Shown here piece after piece: positions 1 to 10,348 of a stretch of DNA of 64,000 nucleotides. The first letter of the stretch is position 1. Every line of letters starts with the position of its first letter. This DNA is from Xylaria sp. FL1777. Lineage: Eukaryota; Ascomycota; Sordariomycetes; Xylariales; Xylariaceae. Where the stretch lies: contig MU400603.1 in NCBI GenBank assembly GCA_022578965.1, forward strand, positions 1-64,000, given 5' to 3'. The notes beneath the pieces were generated by a model. It did no database searches. It saw nothing but the letters and a program-made list of their open reading frames with translations, and had not been told where the DNA came from. A program made the position numbers and the translations under genes.

Positions 1-239
1 TATATATAGCATATATAAAAAATTAACTTTTTAAGATTTATAATTATTTTAAAACAAATATAAATTTAATAGTTAAAAATTAATATAGTATAAAATTAAA
101 AAATATTAAATTTAGTTATAATTATAAATATATAATAAGCATTAAAATTTTTAAACTATGTTTAAATGTTAATTTAAAACTTTAAAAAAATGGTATTTTA
201 TTTTATAAAGTATATAAAGAAAAAATACGAAAAAAAGTT

Positions 240-2215
240 TTTTTTAATTTTAAAGAAAGCTTAAGAAGCTTTTAAAGAACTAAAATTAAAAATTATTTTT
301 AATTTTGTAGTTAAGCTATTTAATTTGCAAAAAAAAAAAAAGCTAAAAATAAACGCTTTAAACAGTATAATTACAAGAATTTTAAAACAACTAAAAAATA
401 ATAAAAAGTAGTACTTAGTAGCTTATTATTTTAAAGTATTATAAAACGTAGCATTATAATACTTAATATATAACAAAAAACTGCTTGCAATTATTATAGC
501 ACTTAAAAAATAAGAACTATTTTTTATAAAAACTATAAAGCTAATTAAAATTTACTTAGATTATTAAAATTTAATAAAGTTTATAATTATATAAAAGATT
601 ACTAAAAAACATAAAAATTAAATGGTTTTTTTTTTTAAGTTTAACTTTAAAATATATTATATTAAGGAAAAAAAAAACATTTAAGTAAATATACTTAGTT
701 AACAAAGTTAAAAAAAATTCAAAGTTTTAAAAAGAAATATTTAAGTATTACATTTTTAAAAAAATAAAAGCTTAACAATTAAAGTTATATTTAAAAACTT
801 TATAAATATATAGCTATAATAAGCTTATAACTTAAAAAAGTTAGCAAAGCTATAAAAGCATAAAAAATTAAAAAATAATAAGCTAATATATAAACGTAAG
901 GTTTATTTACTAAAATCCTTATAAAATAAGTTTATTAAAGAATTTTATAAATATTTACTACATAAATATTAAAAAGCAATAAAAATAGTTTAATAACTGC
1001 AAAAAAAATACAATTTTTTAAAACTATAAAACATAGTTAAGTTTATTATAAAAAAATGCAATATTTGCAATAAAGCTAAAATAGCTTAATATAAGCTTTA
1101 TAAACTGCTATAACTTATATAAATACTTAAATAAACATAATATATTATTGCTTAAGATTTTATTATAGCATTACTTTTATTAATTAATTTAGTTATAAAA
1201 ATATAATATAATAAAATATAAGTTATTATTAATAGATTTATTAAGTATGCTTACTTTTTATTATTTAAAAAAAATGTAATAGCTAAACAACTTACATATG
1301 CTTTTATATATTAATACTTAAACAAATATAAATTACTAAAAAGAATTGTTTTAAATTAAAATAAATTATTTATTTTTAAGTTTAAAATAAGTTTTTTTAA
1401 ACTTATTAATATTAAGCTTAAATTTTTAATTGCTTATTATTTATAAACTAATAAACAAACAAAAAAACTAAACTAAATATTTAAATAATACTTATAAAGT
1501 TATATTAACTATTAATAAAATAATTAAGTAAAACTATTATTAATAGCATAGATTTTATATAATATATTAATAAATAAAAATATAAACATATTTTTATATA
1601 AAGCTATTTATAAATAATAAGCAATTATTAAAAAACAAGAAAAAATACTAATAAAAGCATTTATTATTTTAATTATAATACTTTAAGCAAAAACTATTGT
1701 AATAAAAATTAAAACGTTATAAGCTAAACTATAATTATGCTTTTAGTTTTTATAACAATAAATATTAATATATTATAATAAAAAACAAACTAAAAAACCT
1801 ACTTTTAAAAAAAAAACAAGGTTTATTTATTATAACAAAAACAAAATATAAACATTAATATTTTTTAAATTAAAATAAAACAACTAAGCAACAAATTAAA
1901 ATTTAAAAAACTTAGTTCTTTTAAAATTAAAAAAGTTATTTTATTTATTAACTATAAACTATTATTACTAAAAAATATGCAAATTTACCTTGTTTTTTAT
2001 ATTTTTTTACTAGAACTAATATTTATTAAAACATTTATTAAAACATAACTAAAAATAAAAACAAATTAAAACGTTTATAAAATAAAAAGCATACTAAACT
2101 TTTGTTAAAATAAAAACAACGTTAAATATTTTATTAAATAAAAGAAATATTTATATGCTAATAATACTTAAGAACTTAAAAAACACTTAAAAACTGCTAA
2201 AATAATTATAAACTA
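240..2215 (+). mobile_element. RIP-destroyed Ty3/Gypsy chromovirus pol relic
   Basis: Translating through the stops on the plus strand shows the usual order of a Gypsy polyprotein. Near 245-300 there is the end of reverse transcriptase (an EAFEELK-like stretch). Around 345-700 lies RNase H, with YLVAYYFK, then NKKLLAIIIALKK, then a decayed TDHKNL-like and KRLL...W segment. Around 960-1085 is the integrase zinc-binding region, with the CNIC pair intact. Around 1150-1560 is the integrase core (DFI; NRFIKYAYF; and IAYYL-stop-TNKQTKK where AYHPQTDGQTER is expected). Around 2124-2212 is a chromodomain (KYFIK...KYLYANNT...KTAKIIIN). Every recognisable lesion is a transition of C to T or G to A. It is non-functional. 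The 5' part (gag, protease, most of reverse transcriptase) lies outside the window or is unreadable. Confidence 0.8.
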
Positions 2216-3018
2216 GTTTTATTGTTAATATTTTAACTAACTAAAGCTAAAAAAGAAAAATTAACTTTAAACGAAGCGTTTAATACATTTTAATTAAACT
2301 TTAAAAAAACAACTAGTAATGCTTATGTTGCTTTAGTGCGCTGTTTTTGTTTTTTAGCTATATAATGCTTTTTTGCTTTAATTTCTTTAAGCTTTTTTAA
2401 ACTACTTAAACTATAAGCTATAATAGCAGCTATTTTTTTCTGCTATAATTTTTTTTATTATTTAAAACAGCGGATTTTTGTACTTATTTTTTTATGCTTT
2501 TTTATTAATATGTTTAATTTATTTTTTAGCTTTTTATGCTAAAAAGTAAGCTGTTATATTTGCTTAAAAAACAAATCTCTAACATTGCAATTTGCTTATT
2601 TAGTTGCAATATATTTAACATATTAATCGAAGTTAAATTTTAACATTAAACATTTTATGCTATAATAATTGCAGTAAAAACATAAAGCTATTTTAACTAA
2701 TTTTAGTTTAATAAAAAAAAACAAAGCAAAGTTTTGTTAAGCTTTTTGTTTAAAACGCAATAAGCAAGGTTTTTTGGAAACTTTACTAAACATAATAAGC
2801 ATAAAAAACAGAAAACAAAAAAAAAAAAAAAAAAACTTACAAAAAAAAATACAGAATTATTAAAACAATAATTATAAAAAAAAGAAAATAATGTTATAAA
2901 ATAAGCTAACTAAGCTAGTTAAAAAGCCATATATAAAAAAAGCATATATAAAAGAAGTTTTATTTATTAAAAAAATATATATTTAAACTACTATAAAAGT
3001 TTAATGTATGAATTTAAT

Positions 3019-3095
3019 AAACTTAAGCATTAAGTTTATTAAGCTTTAAACTTAACAAACTTAAGCGTTAAGTTTATTAAGCTTTAAACTTAAAA
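3019..3095. repeat. 38-bp tandem duplication in AT block
   Basis: Two adjacent copies of a 38-bp unit start at 3019 and 3057 and differ at one visible base (gcatt versus gcgtt). A third, partial copy follows near 3105. Each unit contains an inverted repeat (TTAATAAACTT paired with AAGTTTATTAA), so it can fold into a hairpin. It lies downstream of the Gypsy chromodomain and may belong to the element's 3' non-coding region. Confidence 0.6.
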
Positions 3096-3379
3096 CAATA
3101 TAGCATTAAGTTTATTAAAAAAAACAACGTTTATAAATTATTATTACTGTTTTTTTTGTTTATATAATTATGCATTTTTTATATTTAATTACTTATTTAG
3201 TTCTAGGCTTTTTAGCTATTAATTTTTTTTTATAACTATTAAGTATTAATATACTTATTACTTTTAATCCTTTAAGACCTTATTAATACACAATAATAAA
3301 AGTACTTTAAAAACCTCCTTAATGAACCACTATTAAAAATCTTATTATTACTTATAAATTAAAACCCTAAAGGTAAACC

Positions 3380-3641
3380 TGTTATATTAATATATAATAG
3401 GTTTGTTATATTGCTTTAGCTCTTTAATTTTAGCTAAAAGCTATATAATTTATGTTTACAACAATTAAATATTAGCACTTAAAGCACTAAATAATTATTG
3501 TTTGCTTAAGCTTAATTTTAAAGATAATTTATGCTAAGTTTATTCTTAGTTTATTATTAAAGTTTATTTTAAAAAAAAAGCTATTAAAAATAGCACTAGC
3601 TTATATAGTTAATTAATATTTAGCTATTTTATAATATAACA
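3380..3641 (+). repeat. candidate 3' LTR of the Gypsy relic
   Basis: The segment starts with TGTTATATTA and ends with the exact inverse, TAATATAACA, giving the TG...CA ends expected of an LTR. It follows a purine-rich stretch (aaaggtaaacc) about 1.2 kb downstream of the chromodomain. Inverted decamers made mostly of A and T arise easily by chance in this composition, and no second LTR copy is in view, so this is only a suggestion. Confidence 0.25.
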
Positions 3642-4130
3642 AAGTATTATAAATAACTATATTTTAAAAAGCTTTAAAATTATTATAAAAAGTATAAAGC
3701 ATTAAAGGTTAAATATAATAATTAATATATCTCTAGTTTTATAATAAGTATTTAATAAAACTAAAGCTTAAAAAAAAAAGAAAACTTTTATAAAATAAGT
3801 ATACAAAAAATATCTTATATATATATATACTTTATAATATATACTAAAGTATTTAAATAGCTTAATTATAACACTATAATATATTTAATATATTTTTTAG
3901 TAATTATTATATATTTTTATTTACTTAAAAATTAATAAGCATTATTAATAATATTTATTACTAAAGCTTATAAACTTATAGCAAGTTTTATAAAGCTAAT
4001 ATTTATGCTAAAATTTGCTTTAATTTTAACATAAACTTAAATAACATTTTAATACTTAAAAAAAATAACTTTAAGTAAAATAGTAAAGTTAAGTAAATAT
4101 CTAGAACATAATATTTACTAAAAAGAGTAA

Positions 4131-4956
4131 GTATGAGATATGATTAGGAGTAGAGTAGCTAAGCTTATGGCAATACTATTGTTGTGGCTGTTAATCATTG
4201 TTATAGCTGCTAATCATAGCTATATTTTGGTTGCATACACGGATCATCCATTCACCTAAATGCGGCGTATCTATACTACTGGCCTTGTCATATATCTGAG
4301 CTAGATAGGATTCCATAGACCCGCGCGCAGGGAGGGTTTTCATTAAGATAATCCGTGCCCTCTAAATTTGCGGTGGAAGCGATGGTTTAATACCTGTCTC
4401 ACGGGTAGGAAAACCCATGTTGCTGTGGAATATGCACACATATATTCCCAGAATTCAAAGGGACGGGTTCACTGGGTGCACGCTGGAACCGCTGCTGAAT
4501 TTGAATCCTCGTACAAATGCATTGCGGACATCCGTGGCATCAATTGAGAGGGGATGAAGGTTGATGAAGTACTATCGGTGGTGTATAAAAGTTTAAGCCA
4601 AGAAAGTAACTGGCTCATGGTCCTTGACGGATGCGGCGATGAAATTCTGCGCAATATTAAGCATTCGCTACAGGGGCATCTGCTAACTAGGTAATCGTAG
4701 AAGTGGGGCGCTTCTCCTCGAAGCCGCCGGGCCACCGTTTTGCCAAACGGCGTGTAGACTCCACCAGCACACCGTAAAGGGGAAACGGAACCGTCGAGCG
4801 CCCGAATAATAACCCCACCCTCCACCGAGTTCCCACACCGGCCACCCCCGCACAGTCGTGCCTATATTAGGTACCCTAGCCGCTGCCCCTTTTAAAAAGC
4901 TGCCGTTCCCAACGCTACCAGTAAAAGTGCCATACCGTCTAGACAATCGGAATGCC
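4131..4956. other. non-coding transition region before the F-box gene
   Basis: Normal-composition sequence between the RIP block and the first gene. It contains no convincing coding region; short open frames overlap on the opposite strand without recognisable features. The last 150 bp before the F-box start are C-rich (for example ccccaccctccacc), as is common in fungal promoters and leaders. No TATA-like site stands out. Confidence 0.5.
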
Positions 4957-6267
4957 ATGTCAGCCACGATAGAGTCCCTCCCTGTCGAACTGGTCGTCCA
5001 CGTCGCGACCTATCTCGATTTCCAACTGATCTGCAGCCTCCGGCTCGCGTCTTGCACCCTCGCGCGCAAGCTGTCGCCGGCACATCTCTCCCGGTTCTTC
5101 GCTTACAAGAACGTCAAGCTTGATTACGGGTCCTTAAATGACTTTGTCTACATGACCTACCCAGGCCGTGCAGGTTGTGCTTTGCAACATTGCACCATCA
5201 CCGGCGTCGTCGTGGATAAGCCTGGCGAGCCAGCTCTTTCGCGGCTTCTCAGCGATGCATTCGTCAATTTGAAAAGAAATTCCCCGCGTGCTGGTCTCGT
5301 GTCCTTGCGCATCGATGCCGAGTCGCCGCCCGAGGGTACGCTCAATGACAACGAGCAGTCCCTCCAGGATGACGGCGTCTTCGAGTTAAGTTCTCATCGG
5401 GCGCTGCGAATCATCTGGCGTACGGCTCGGCAGACATTCGAGACCACGATAGCAACCCTTCGTGAATGCCAATTATCTGTGACCGAGCATTTTCAGCTTC
5501 TTGGTGCCGTCCAAGGGTGCAGTCTATCTTACCGTGACGCTCTTCTTCCAATTACACAATTGGCCTCCACAACGACTGTCTTCAGTTTGTTGAAGAAGCT
5601 AACGATGAGTTTGTCCTCGATGTGCATGTGCTCGGTTCAAATTCCGAATACCGACGACCAGAGCATCTATGGCACTGCCAATGTCCAACAGAGCATGCAC
5701 GGCTCAAGCCTTCTCCAGGGTCTGTTGGTGATACTAGCAACCATGCCCCATCTGGAAGAGCTTGATATACACTGGTACAATGTCGGCAGCTTAGGTTTGA
5801 CTTCTCTAGAAGATGGCACTATAGACCTCAACGTCGCCGCCCCTCTCGAGTCTCCACATCTTAATCTCAAGGCCTGCAGCTTACAGGGTCTTTACGTCTC
5901 AGGGGAAGATCTCCTCCGATATCTCAAGGCCGCCCGACCTACCAAACTGACACTAACTGACATCCGCCTGATCCCTGGGACTTGGACTCCCATATTCGAG
6001 TACTTATCATCGTCTATCTCGTCTATCACATCCTACCACCTCGACGACCTTCGTGAGGGCAACGGCTTACTGGTGCACTTTGACGATGTGCCGGGCCAAT
6101 CCAAGTTCCCGTATCGTGGCGTACAGATGGGACCGAGTACACTCACTCGACAAATGGGTGAAGTTGAGGCGACAATTCGCTATCAATGCACTACGCGACG
6201 ACCGCTTGGATCTGGCGCGAGGACGCGTTGGCTGGAGAGCAAAAAGTTGGAGTTTGGCCCACCGTAA
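4957..6267 (+). CDS. F-box domain protein
   Basis: Predicted single-exon protein of 436 residues. The first in-frame ATG, at 4957, is followed within seven residues by an F-box: LPVELVVHVATYLD, then a run of leucine and arginine (LICSLRLASCTLARK). F-box proteins bind Skp1 and act as substrate receptors of SCF ubiquitin ligases; the remaining part of this protein would be the substrate-recognition region. That part has scattered hydrophobic repeats (HLEELDIHW, LLRYLKAARPTKLTLTDIRLIP) reminiscent of irregular leucine-rich repeats, but no clean repeat register. Proteins of this shape form large, fast-evolving families in filamentous ascomycetes. The open frame runs upstream to 4858 only through a GTG, so the ATG start is preferred. 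The gene sits about 0.8 kb from the RIP block and its substrate is unknown. Confidence 0.7.
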   Translation: MSATIESLPVELVVHVATYLDFQLICSLRLASCTLARKLSPAHLSRFFAYKNVKLDYGSLNDFVYMTYPGRAGCALQHCTITGVVVDKPGEPALSRLLSDAFVNLKRNSPRAGLVSLRIDAESPPEGTLNDNEQSLQDDGVFELSSHRALRIIWRTARQTFETTIATLRECQLSVTEHFQLLGAVQGCSLSYRDALLPITQLASTTTVFSLLKKLTMSLSSMCMCSVQIPNTDDQSIYGTANVQQSMHGSSLLQGLLVILATMPHLEELDIHWYNVGSLGLTSLEDGTIDLNVAAPLESPHLNLKACSLQGLYVSGEDLLRYLKAARPTKLTLTDIRLIPGTWTPIFEYLSSSISSITSYHLDDLREGNGLLVHFDDVPGQSKFPYRGVQMGPSTLTRQMGEVEATIRYQCTTRRPLGSGARTRWLESKKLEFGPP

Positions 6268-6423
6268 TTATATTTTTCAATAGGCTATAAACTACTTAAA
6301 TGAGCATCTGTTTTGGCCCTGAGCTGTAACACGATACCTTCACCTGCCCATGTTCCTAACCGTGATAGCCATAGATACCTAATCATCTGCAATGTTCCTA
6401 GCAGAGCCTACTCACTGCAAGTT

Positions 6424-7642
6424 CTATTTAATTATCCCAGCAGCACGACCATCTTTCATGGTCTCTTCATACCAAAGCCTAAAGTTAGGATGGTTGCTTC
6501 CATCGGCGTTTGGATCGAACTCGAACAGTGCTTTACCTTGATAATCCTGTTTGTAATTCTCGACGTTGGTTGCGATGTAGTTATAGTAAGTCACCCCAAC
6601 CCCCGGAATCAGAGTAGTCAGAGTCTGCGACAGCTGGCTCATTCTGCTGGCATAGAGCTGTGTGGTTGGTCCTGGAGCCGGTGGGTTCGGATTCTGAGGC
6701 GTGGGATCGTCCTGGTCCTGACGCGGTGTCATGATGTAGGCGATGGCAGGACCGTTAGCGCCCGTAAAAAGGCTTGGGTCTAAATGGTCTCCCTGGGTCC
6801 CCGACGTCTGGCCTCTCCCCGTGATAAGATTGAGGCAATTCTGCTGGAAGGCGGTATCTGGATCCTGTCCATCATCAGGAGAGAATGCCAGGTTTTCGAA
6901 AAAGTGTCCCTGGTCGCAGAAGTTAGATCTAGAGGTTCACAAGCTCTAACGCCGCTATTCCGATCATATTCGAGATGCATACCATGTAAACCGCTCTCCG
7001 AGATACAACAGTGAGGACGGTGCAGCCCTCAAGACCCTCGATACCAATGTTCAATATGTTGGCCCCAAAATTTGAGAAGTCTCTGAGAACGGCGAAGGTA
7101 TAGTCGTCCGTGGCGGCTGCCATCATTAGACTTAGTACATAGACTTTGTACGGGGAGAAACTAACTAGAGTAGGCTAAGCTAATGAGGTTCGTGTTTGGG
7201 TTACCATAGGGATTCAAAAGAGCGCCGACTTTTGATTTAAGGTAAGATCCAATCGTGCTCTGGCGTACGTTCTTGAATGTCCGCTTGGTGATAGGACCGG
7301 CATTATCATCATAATCGATATGAGATAGACCTCCTTCCGTCGTGCTATTAGATGTGATAAGCTCCAAAAAGCTCTGTCCAGAAGCCGCTATAGACGAGCA
7401 AGAGCTTCCGCAAGAGCCGCATATACGACGACAAGACGGTTTGGCATTGTTTTCCAACTCCTGAGGATGGAATTCATAATAGGGTTCGGGCCAGCTTCAA
7501 TACATTAGGTCCTAAAATGTTCAGAGGCTTAAACGAAAGGAAATGCTCACGTATTAACTGAGTCATCGTTCAAAAGGTAGCGAGCATTCGTTGCACACCC
7601 AAGAAGCGCCAGGCTCGCCACGGCAATTCGCCCCAAAAACAT
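6424..7642 (-). CDS. secreted protein of unknown function
   Basis: Four-exon model on the minus strand: 7642-7551, 7494-7205, 7116-6983 and 6909-6424, giving 333 residues. Exon 1 encodes a clear signal peptide (MFLGRIAVASLALLGCATNA). Exon 2 has a Cys-rich stretch (CGSCGSSCSS), and exon 3 the conserved block GLEGCTVLTVVSRRAVYM. This joins exactly to GHFFENLAF at the start of exon 4 through a GTATGC...CAG intron. The C-terminal part ends with a FEFDP...RLWYEETM block. I recognise this layout (GCT..VVVSR..V.M.HF.E, then RLWYE) from uncharacterised fungal secreted proteins; no function is known to me. The first intron is the weak point: joining in frame needs an AAG acceptor, or alternatively a GTTAAT donor paired with the CAG at about 7471. 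It is transcribed divergently from the LysM protein at 8579, which may share its promoter. Confidence 0.65.
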
Positions 7643-8578
7643 CTTGACTAATTGCGGACGGCTTCGGCTTGACTTAGGCGACCAAACATAAGATTTTAAA
7701 TCAGTCAATAGGCATTACCCAGAGAAACTAGAGCTACAGAGCTCTATTTTAATAGATTAAGAGAAAGTCCGAGTTTCTCAGGGCTGGAGAGTGACGAATC
7801 TCCTCCGGTTCATGCATGTTTAGGGATAAATACGAGGTTCGAAGAACGTGCGGTTCTCGTAGCAGAGCCCGGCCCGCTCTCACGTCATTCAATATCTATG
7901 ACAATACTTATTTCATGCGAATAGACTAATCGGGGAGAGGGCGTTGACAATTGACCACGTTCCCCGCCTGGTATTACTCATACAGACTGAGCTGGCAAGG
8001 ACAAGTTATTTCAGCATGCGAACATCCGCCCAATGCGGCCAGCCACAGAGGCTCGTCCACACCACATTCGAGCCACGTTATCAATACTACCACCTTGGCT
8101 AAATGGCTAGATTGTTCCATAGCCTATGATAATGCGGCCAGCGTTGTACAAATCACTTTTACTCTCGAGAGAGTTCGCAGAATATGACCCGAATTTTAAA
8201 ATACAAAGAAGGAATCTTTGAACATGAGCCTAAACCTAATATAAAAGATTCCTTATAATACCTTTAGTAGCCTTTAATTATTATTACTAATTTGGGTTAT
8301 GTTTACGTTTAATAATTAATTCTTCATGTCTTAAAATTCAGGGCGGGCGGAATAAAGAAGCCAACTTGAAGTGATTGCAAGCGGGTGTCTTGATGGGGAG
8401 TGATGCTTCAACCCCTGATCCAACCCCAGAGTTGAGGGTGATTTCAATATTCAAAGTCGTCTTGAGCCGCACCAAAGTTCTTTATTGAGCAATTCACTGA
8501 TGATACCTTTCCCTTGTTCTTCTACGCTCTCCTGATCTTCAACATCATTTCGCGTCATCGCCACCAGACTTCGTCACC
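7643..8578. promoter_or_regulatory. shared divergent promoter region
   Basis: 936 bp between the start codons of two divergent genes for secreted proteins. It holds no credible gene. A TATAAAAG sequence occurs at 8240-8247 on the plus strand, about 330 bp before the plus-strand start codon. The last 80 bp before 8579 are pyrimidine-rich and end in a good start context (CACCATGG). Co-regulation of the two genes is an inference from geometry. Confidence 0.4.
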
Positions 8579-10348
8579 ATGGCGCCCATTGAACGCTTCC
8601 TGGTCGTGGTGATTATGATGATATCCAGTGTCGGCGCTAACTATATCTCTTCGCTTTCTCGCTGCCCCAGCCCCTGTTATTCTTCGAGCATTGGTTCGTC
8701 AGGCTGGTCATACTATCATGATTTCAAGATCTTCAGAACCTGTGATCAGACAGTGCTTTTCGAAACAAATCTATATAACCCTTTCAACAGAACTGACAGC
8801 CATGTCAGTTTCAGAGCTTGCACAGCTCAGGTCACTACGGTTATGAACCCAGACCCCGTCCAGGTCGTGCTTAGACACAACATTGCAGAGGACTCAAGAT
8901 CCCCGAAGCGTTCCGCGGCTTTAGACGCTTTGTCATGGGGGCCAGTTACTTCAACTGTTGATGCGTTCACCGTGGCTTCAACTCTTACCGACTTCCGGAA
9001 CTTCTTGGCTGTAAATTCCAACACGTCCGCTCTGTTTGCTAGCCATGGAGACATTGTCGTTGGCTTCTATGCTGGCCCTGGCATCGACCTCACGAGCATC
9101 AGCGACGCCGTGACTGCTTTCGCTCGCGCAGGGGGCCCCTTCCAAACACAGCGAGTAGTTCAGTGGTGTGGACCACCGAGCGGAGATGCTAATAGACAGT
9201 CTTTTGGCCTCATTCTGGATACAAATGGAGACTTATCCAGCGTTCAGTCAGCAATGGCCCATTGGGCCGCTGGGACCTGCCTGGAAGGCAGCCATGACGA
9301 CAACAGCTGGTGGTCTGCTGGCTCGGTATCCATTTCTACGACTCTAACCTCATCTACCTCGACTGTCGAAGGCCGCGGACCAGTAGCCAACAGGGCCACA
9401 TGCCAATACATCCAAGCGCAGTCCGGGGATGGGTGCTGGGCTCTGACACAGCGATGCGGAATCACGGAAACTGAGCTTGAATCATATAATGGCGGAGGCA
9501 GCTTCTGCAACAACATTAATATAGGTCAATATGTTTGTTGTTCGTCTGGCTCCTTGCCTGACCTTTCCCCTCAACCGACCGATGGGAATTGCTACGTCTA
9601 CACTGTAAAGGCCCAAGACACCTGCGCCGCCATCGCCGAGGCTCACCAGATGAAGGTCTCGGGGATTGAGAACAACAATAACAAGACTTGGGGGTGGATG
9701 GGATGTTCAGATCTCCAGATTGGCCAGAGGATTTGTCTAAGTACGGGCAGACCGCCCTTCCCGGTCAATGTACCCAACGCCGTCTGTGGCCCGCAGGTCA
9801 ATGGAACAATACCGACTTCAGATCCTTTGACTTGGTCCGATTTGAATCCTTGTCTCCTCAATGCCTGCTGCGATATCTGGGGCCAGTGTGGTATTACCTC
9901 GGAATTTTGCACGGCAGATACGGCGGACACGGGAGCACCAGGTACAGCTAAGCCAGGAAGCAACGGGTGTATATCTAACTGTGAAACGGATATAAAAATA
10001 TCTGAAGCACCCGACAGCTTCGTCCGTGTGGGACATTCATCGTGCAGCACAACCCACACAGTGACCGACTGTCAGGTAGACTGCTCTATCACCGACTTCG
10101 GGACCTCAGTGACGACTGCATGCTACAGTACCAGCTGCGTCACTGTCGAAGCCTGCTCCGCCAAAGTATTAACTACAACTTCAAAGACAACTACATTCAA
10201 TTGCCCCTGGACTACAGCACTGGAATCCGCCGTGTGGAAGCCCACCGACCCTTCAGGCCTACCCCCGGTGCTCGGCGCCGGAGGCCAGTTCGGGTATGTC
10301 TATATCACCCCCTCTGGCCTGTCGATACCGTCGCCGAGCCCAACCTAG
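8579..10348 (+). CDS. LysM/chitin-binding protein, killer-toxin-like chitinase lacking GH18
   Basis: 589 residues with an N-terminal signal peptide. Residues 20-265 form the variable region usual at the N terminus of subgroup C (killer-toxin-like) chitinases. Two LysM motifs follow: residues 274-320 (CQYIQAQSGDGCWALTQRCGI...GQYVCCSSG) and 338-392 (CYVYTVKAQDTCAAIAEAH...IGQRICLS). Next is a hevein-type chitin-binding domain at about 403-446 (VCGPQVNGT...NACCDIWGQCGITSEFC). In the chitinase family the linker ending CISNC.TDI...F..VG leads straight into the GH18 catalytic domain. Here it is joined to the Cys/Thr-rich C-terminal region (TTHTVTDCQVDC...CPWTTALESAVW), so the GH18 module and its DxxDxDxE motif are absent. 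The protein could bind chitin but not cut it. An in-frame TAG ends it before a further conserved segment. It may be a decaying gene or a domain-loss LysM protein. Confidence 0.7.
   Translation: MAPIERFLVVVIMMISSVGANYISSLSRCPSPCYSSSIGSSGWSYYHDFKIFRTCDQTVLFETNLYNPFNRTDSHVSFRACTAQVTTVMNPDPVQVVLRHNIAEDSRSPKRSAALDALSWGPVTSTVDAFTVASTLTDFRNFLAVNSNTSALFASHGDIVVGFYAGPGIDLTSISDAVTAFARAGGPFQTQRVVQWCGPPSGDANRQSFGLILDTNGDLSSVQSAMAHWAAGTCLEGSHDDNSWWSAGSVSISTTLTSSTSTVEGRGPVANRATCQYIQAQSGDGCWALTQRCGITETELESYNGGGSFCNNINIGQYVCCSSGSLPDLSPQPTDGNCYVYTVKAQDTCAAIAEAHQMKVSGIENNNNKTWGWMGCSDLQIGQRICLSTGRPPFPVNVPNAVCGPQVNGTIPTSDPLTWSDLNPCLLNACCDIWGQCGITSEFCTADTADTGAPGTAKPGSNGCISNCETDIKISEAPDSFVRVGHSSCSTTHTVTDCQVDCSITDFGTSVTTACYSTSCVTVEACSAKVLTTTSKTTTFNCPWTTALESAVWKPTDPSGLPPVLGAGGQFGYVYITPSGLSIPSPSPT

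Larger units (their letters stand above)
1..4130. other. AT-rich RIP-type block
   Basis: This stretch is almost entirely A and T, has no open reading frame of useful length on either strand and carries very few CpG dinucleotides. Composition changes abruptly near 4130, where ordinary mixed sequence starts. The block contains a readable Gypsy pol relic (separate entry); the rest, from about 2230 to 4130, is equally degraded and could not be assigned apart from a candidate LTR and a 38-bp repeat. Repeat-induced point mutation is the simplest explanation, because the decayed pol codons differ from the expected ones by C-to-T and G-to-A changes. The window starts inside the block, so its left limit is unknown. 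Confidence 0.85.

Noticed and set aside
10296..10348. GTATGT...TAG as an intron that would remove the premature stop of the LysM protein
   Set aside because: Splicing there shifts the frame away from the conserved C-terminal motifs and reaches another stop soon after; a CTRAY branch site is also missing.
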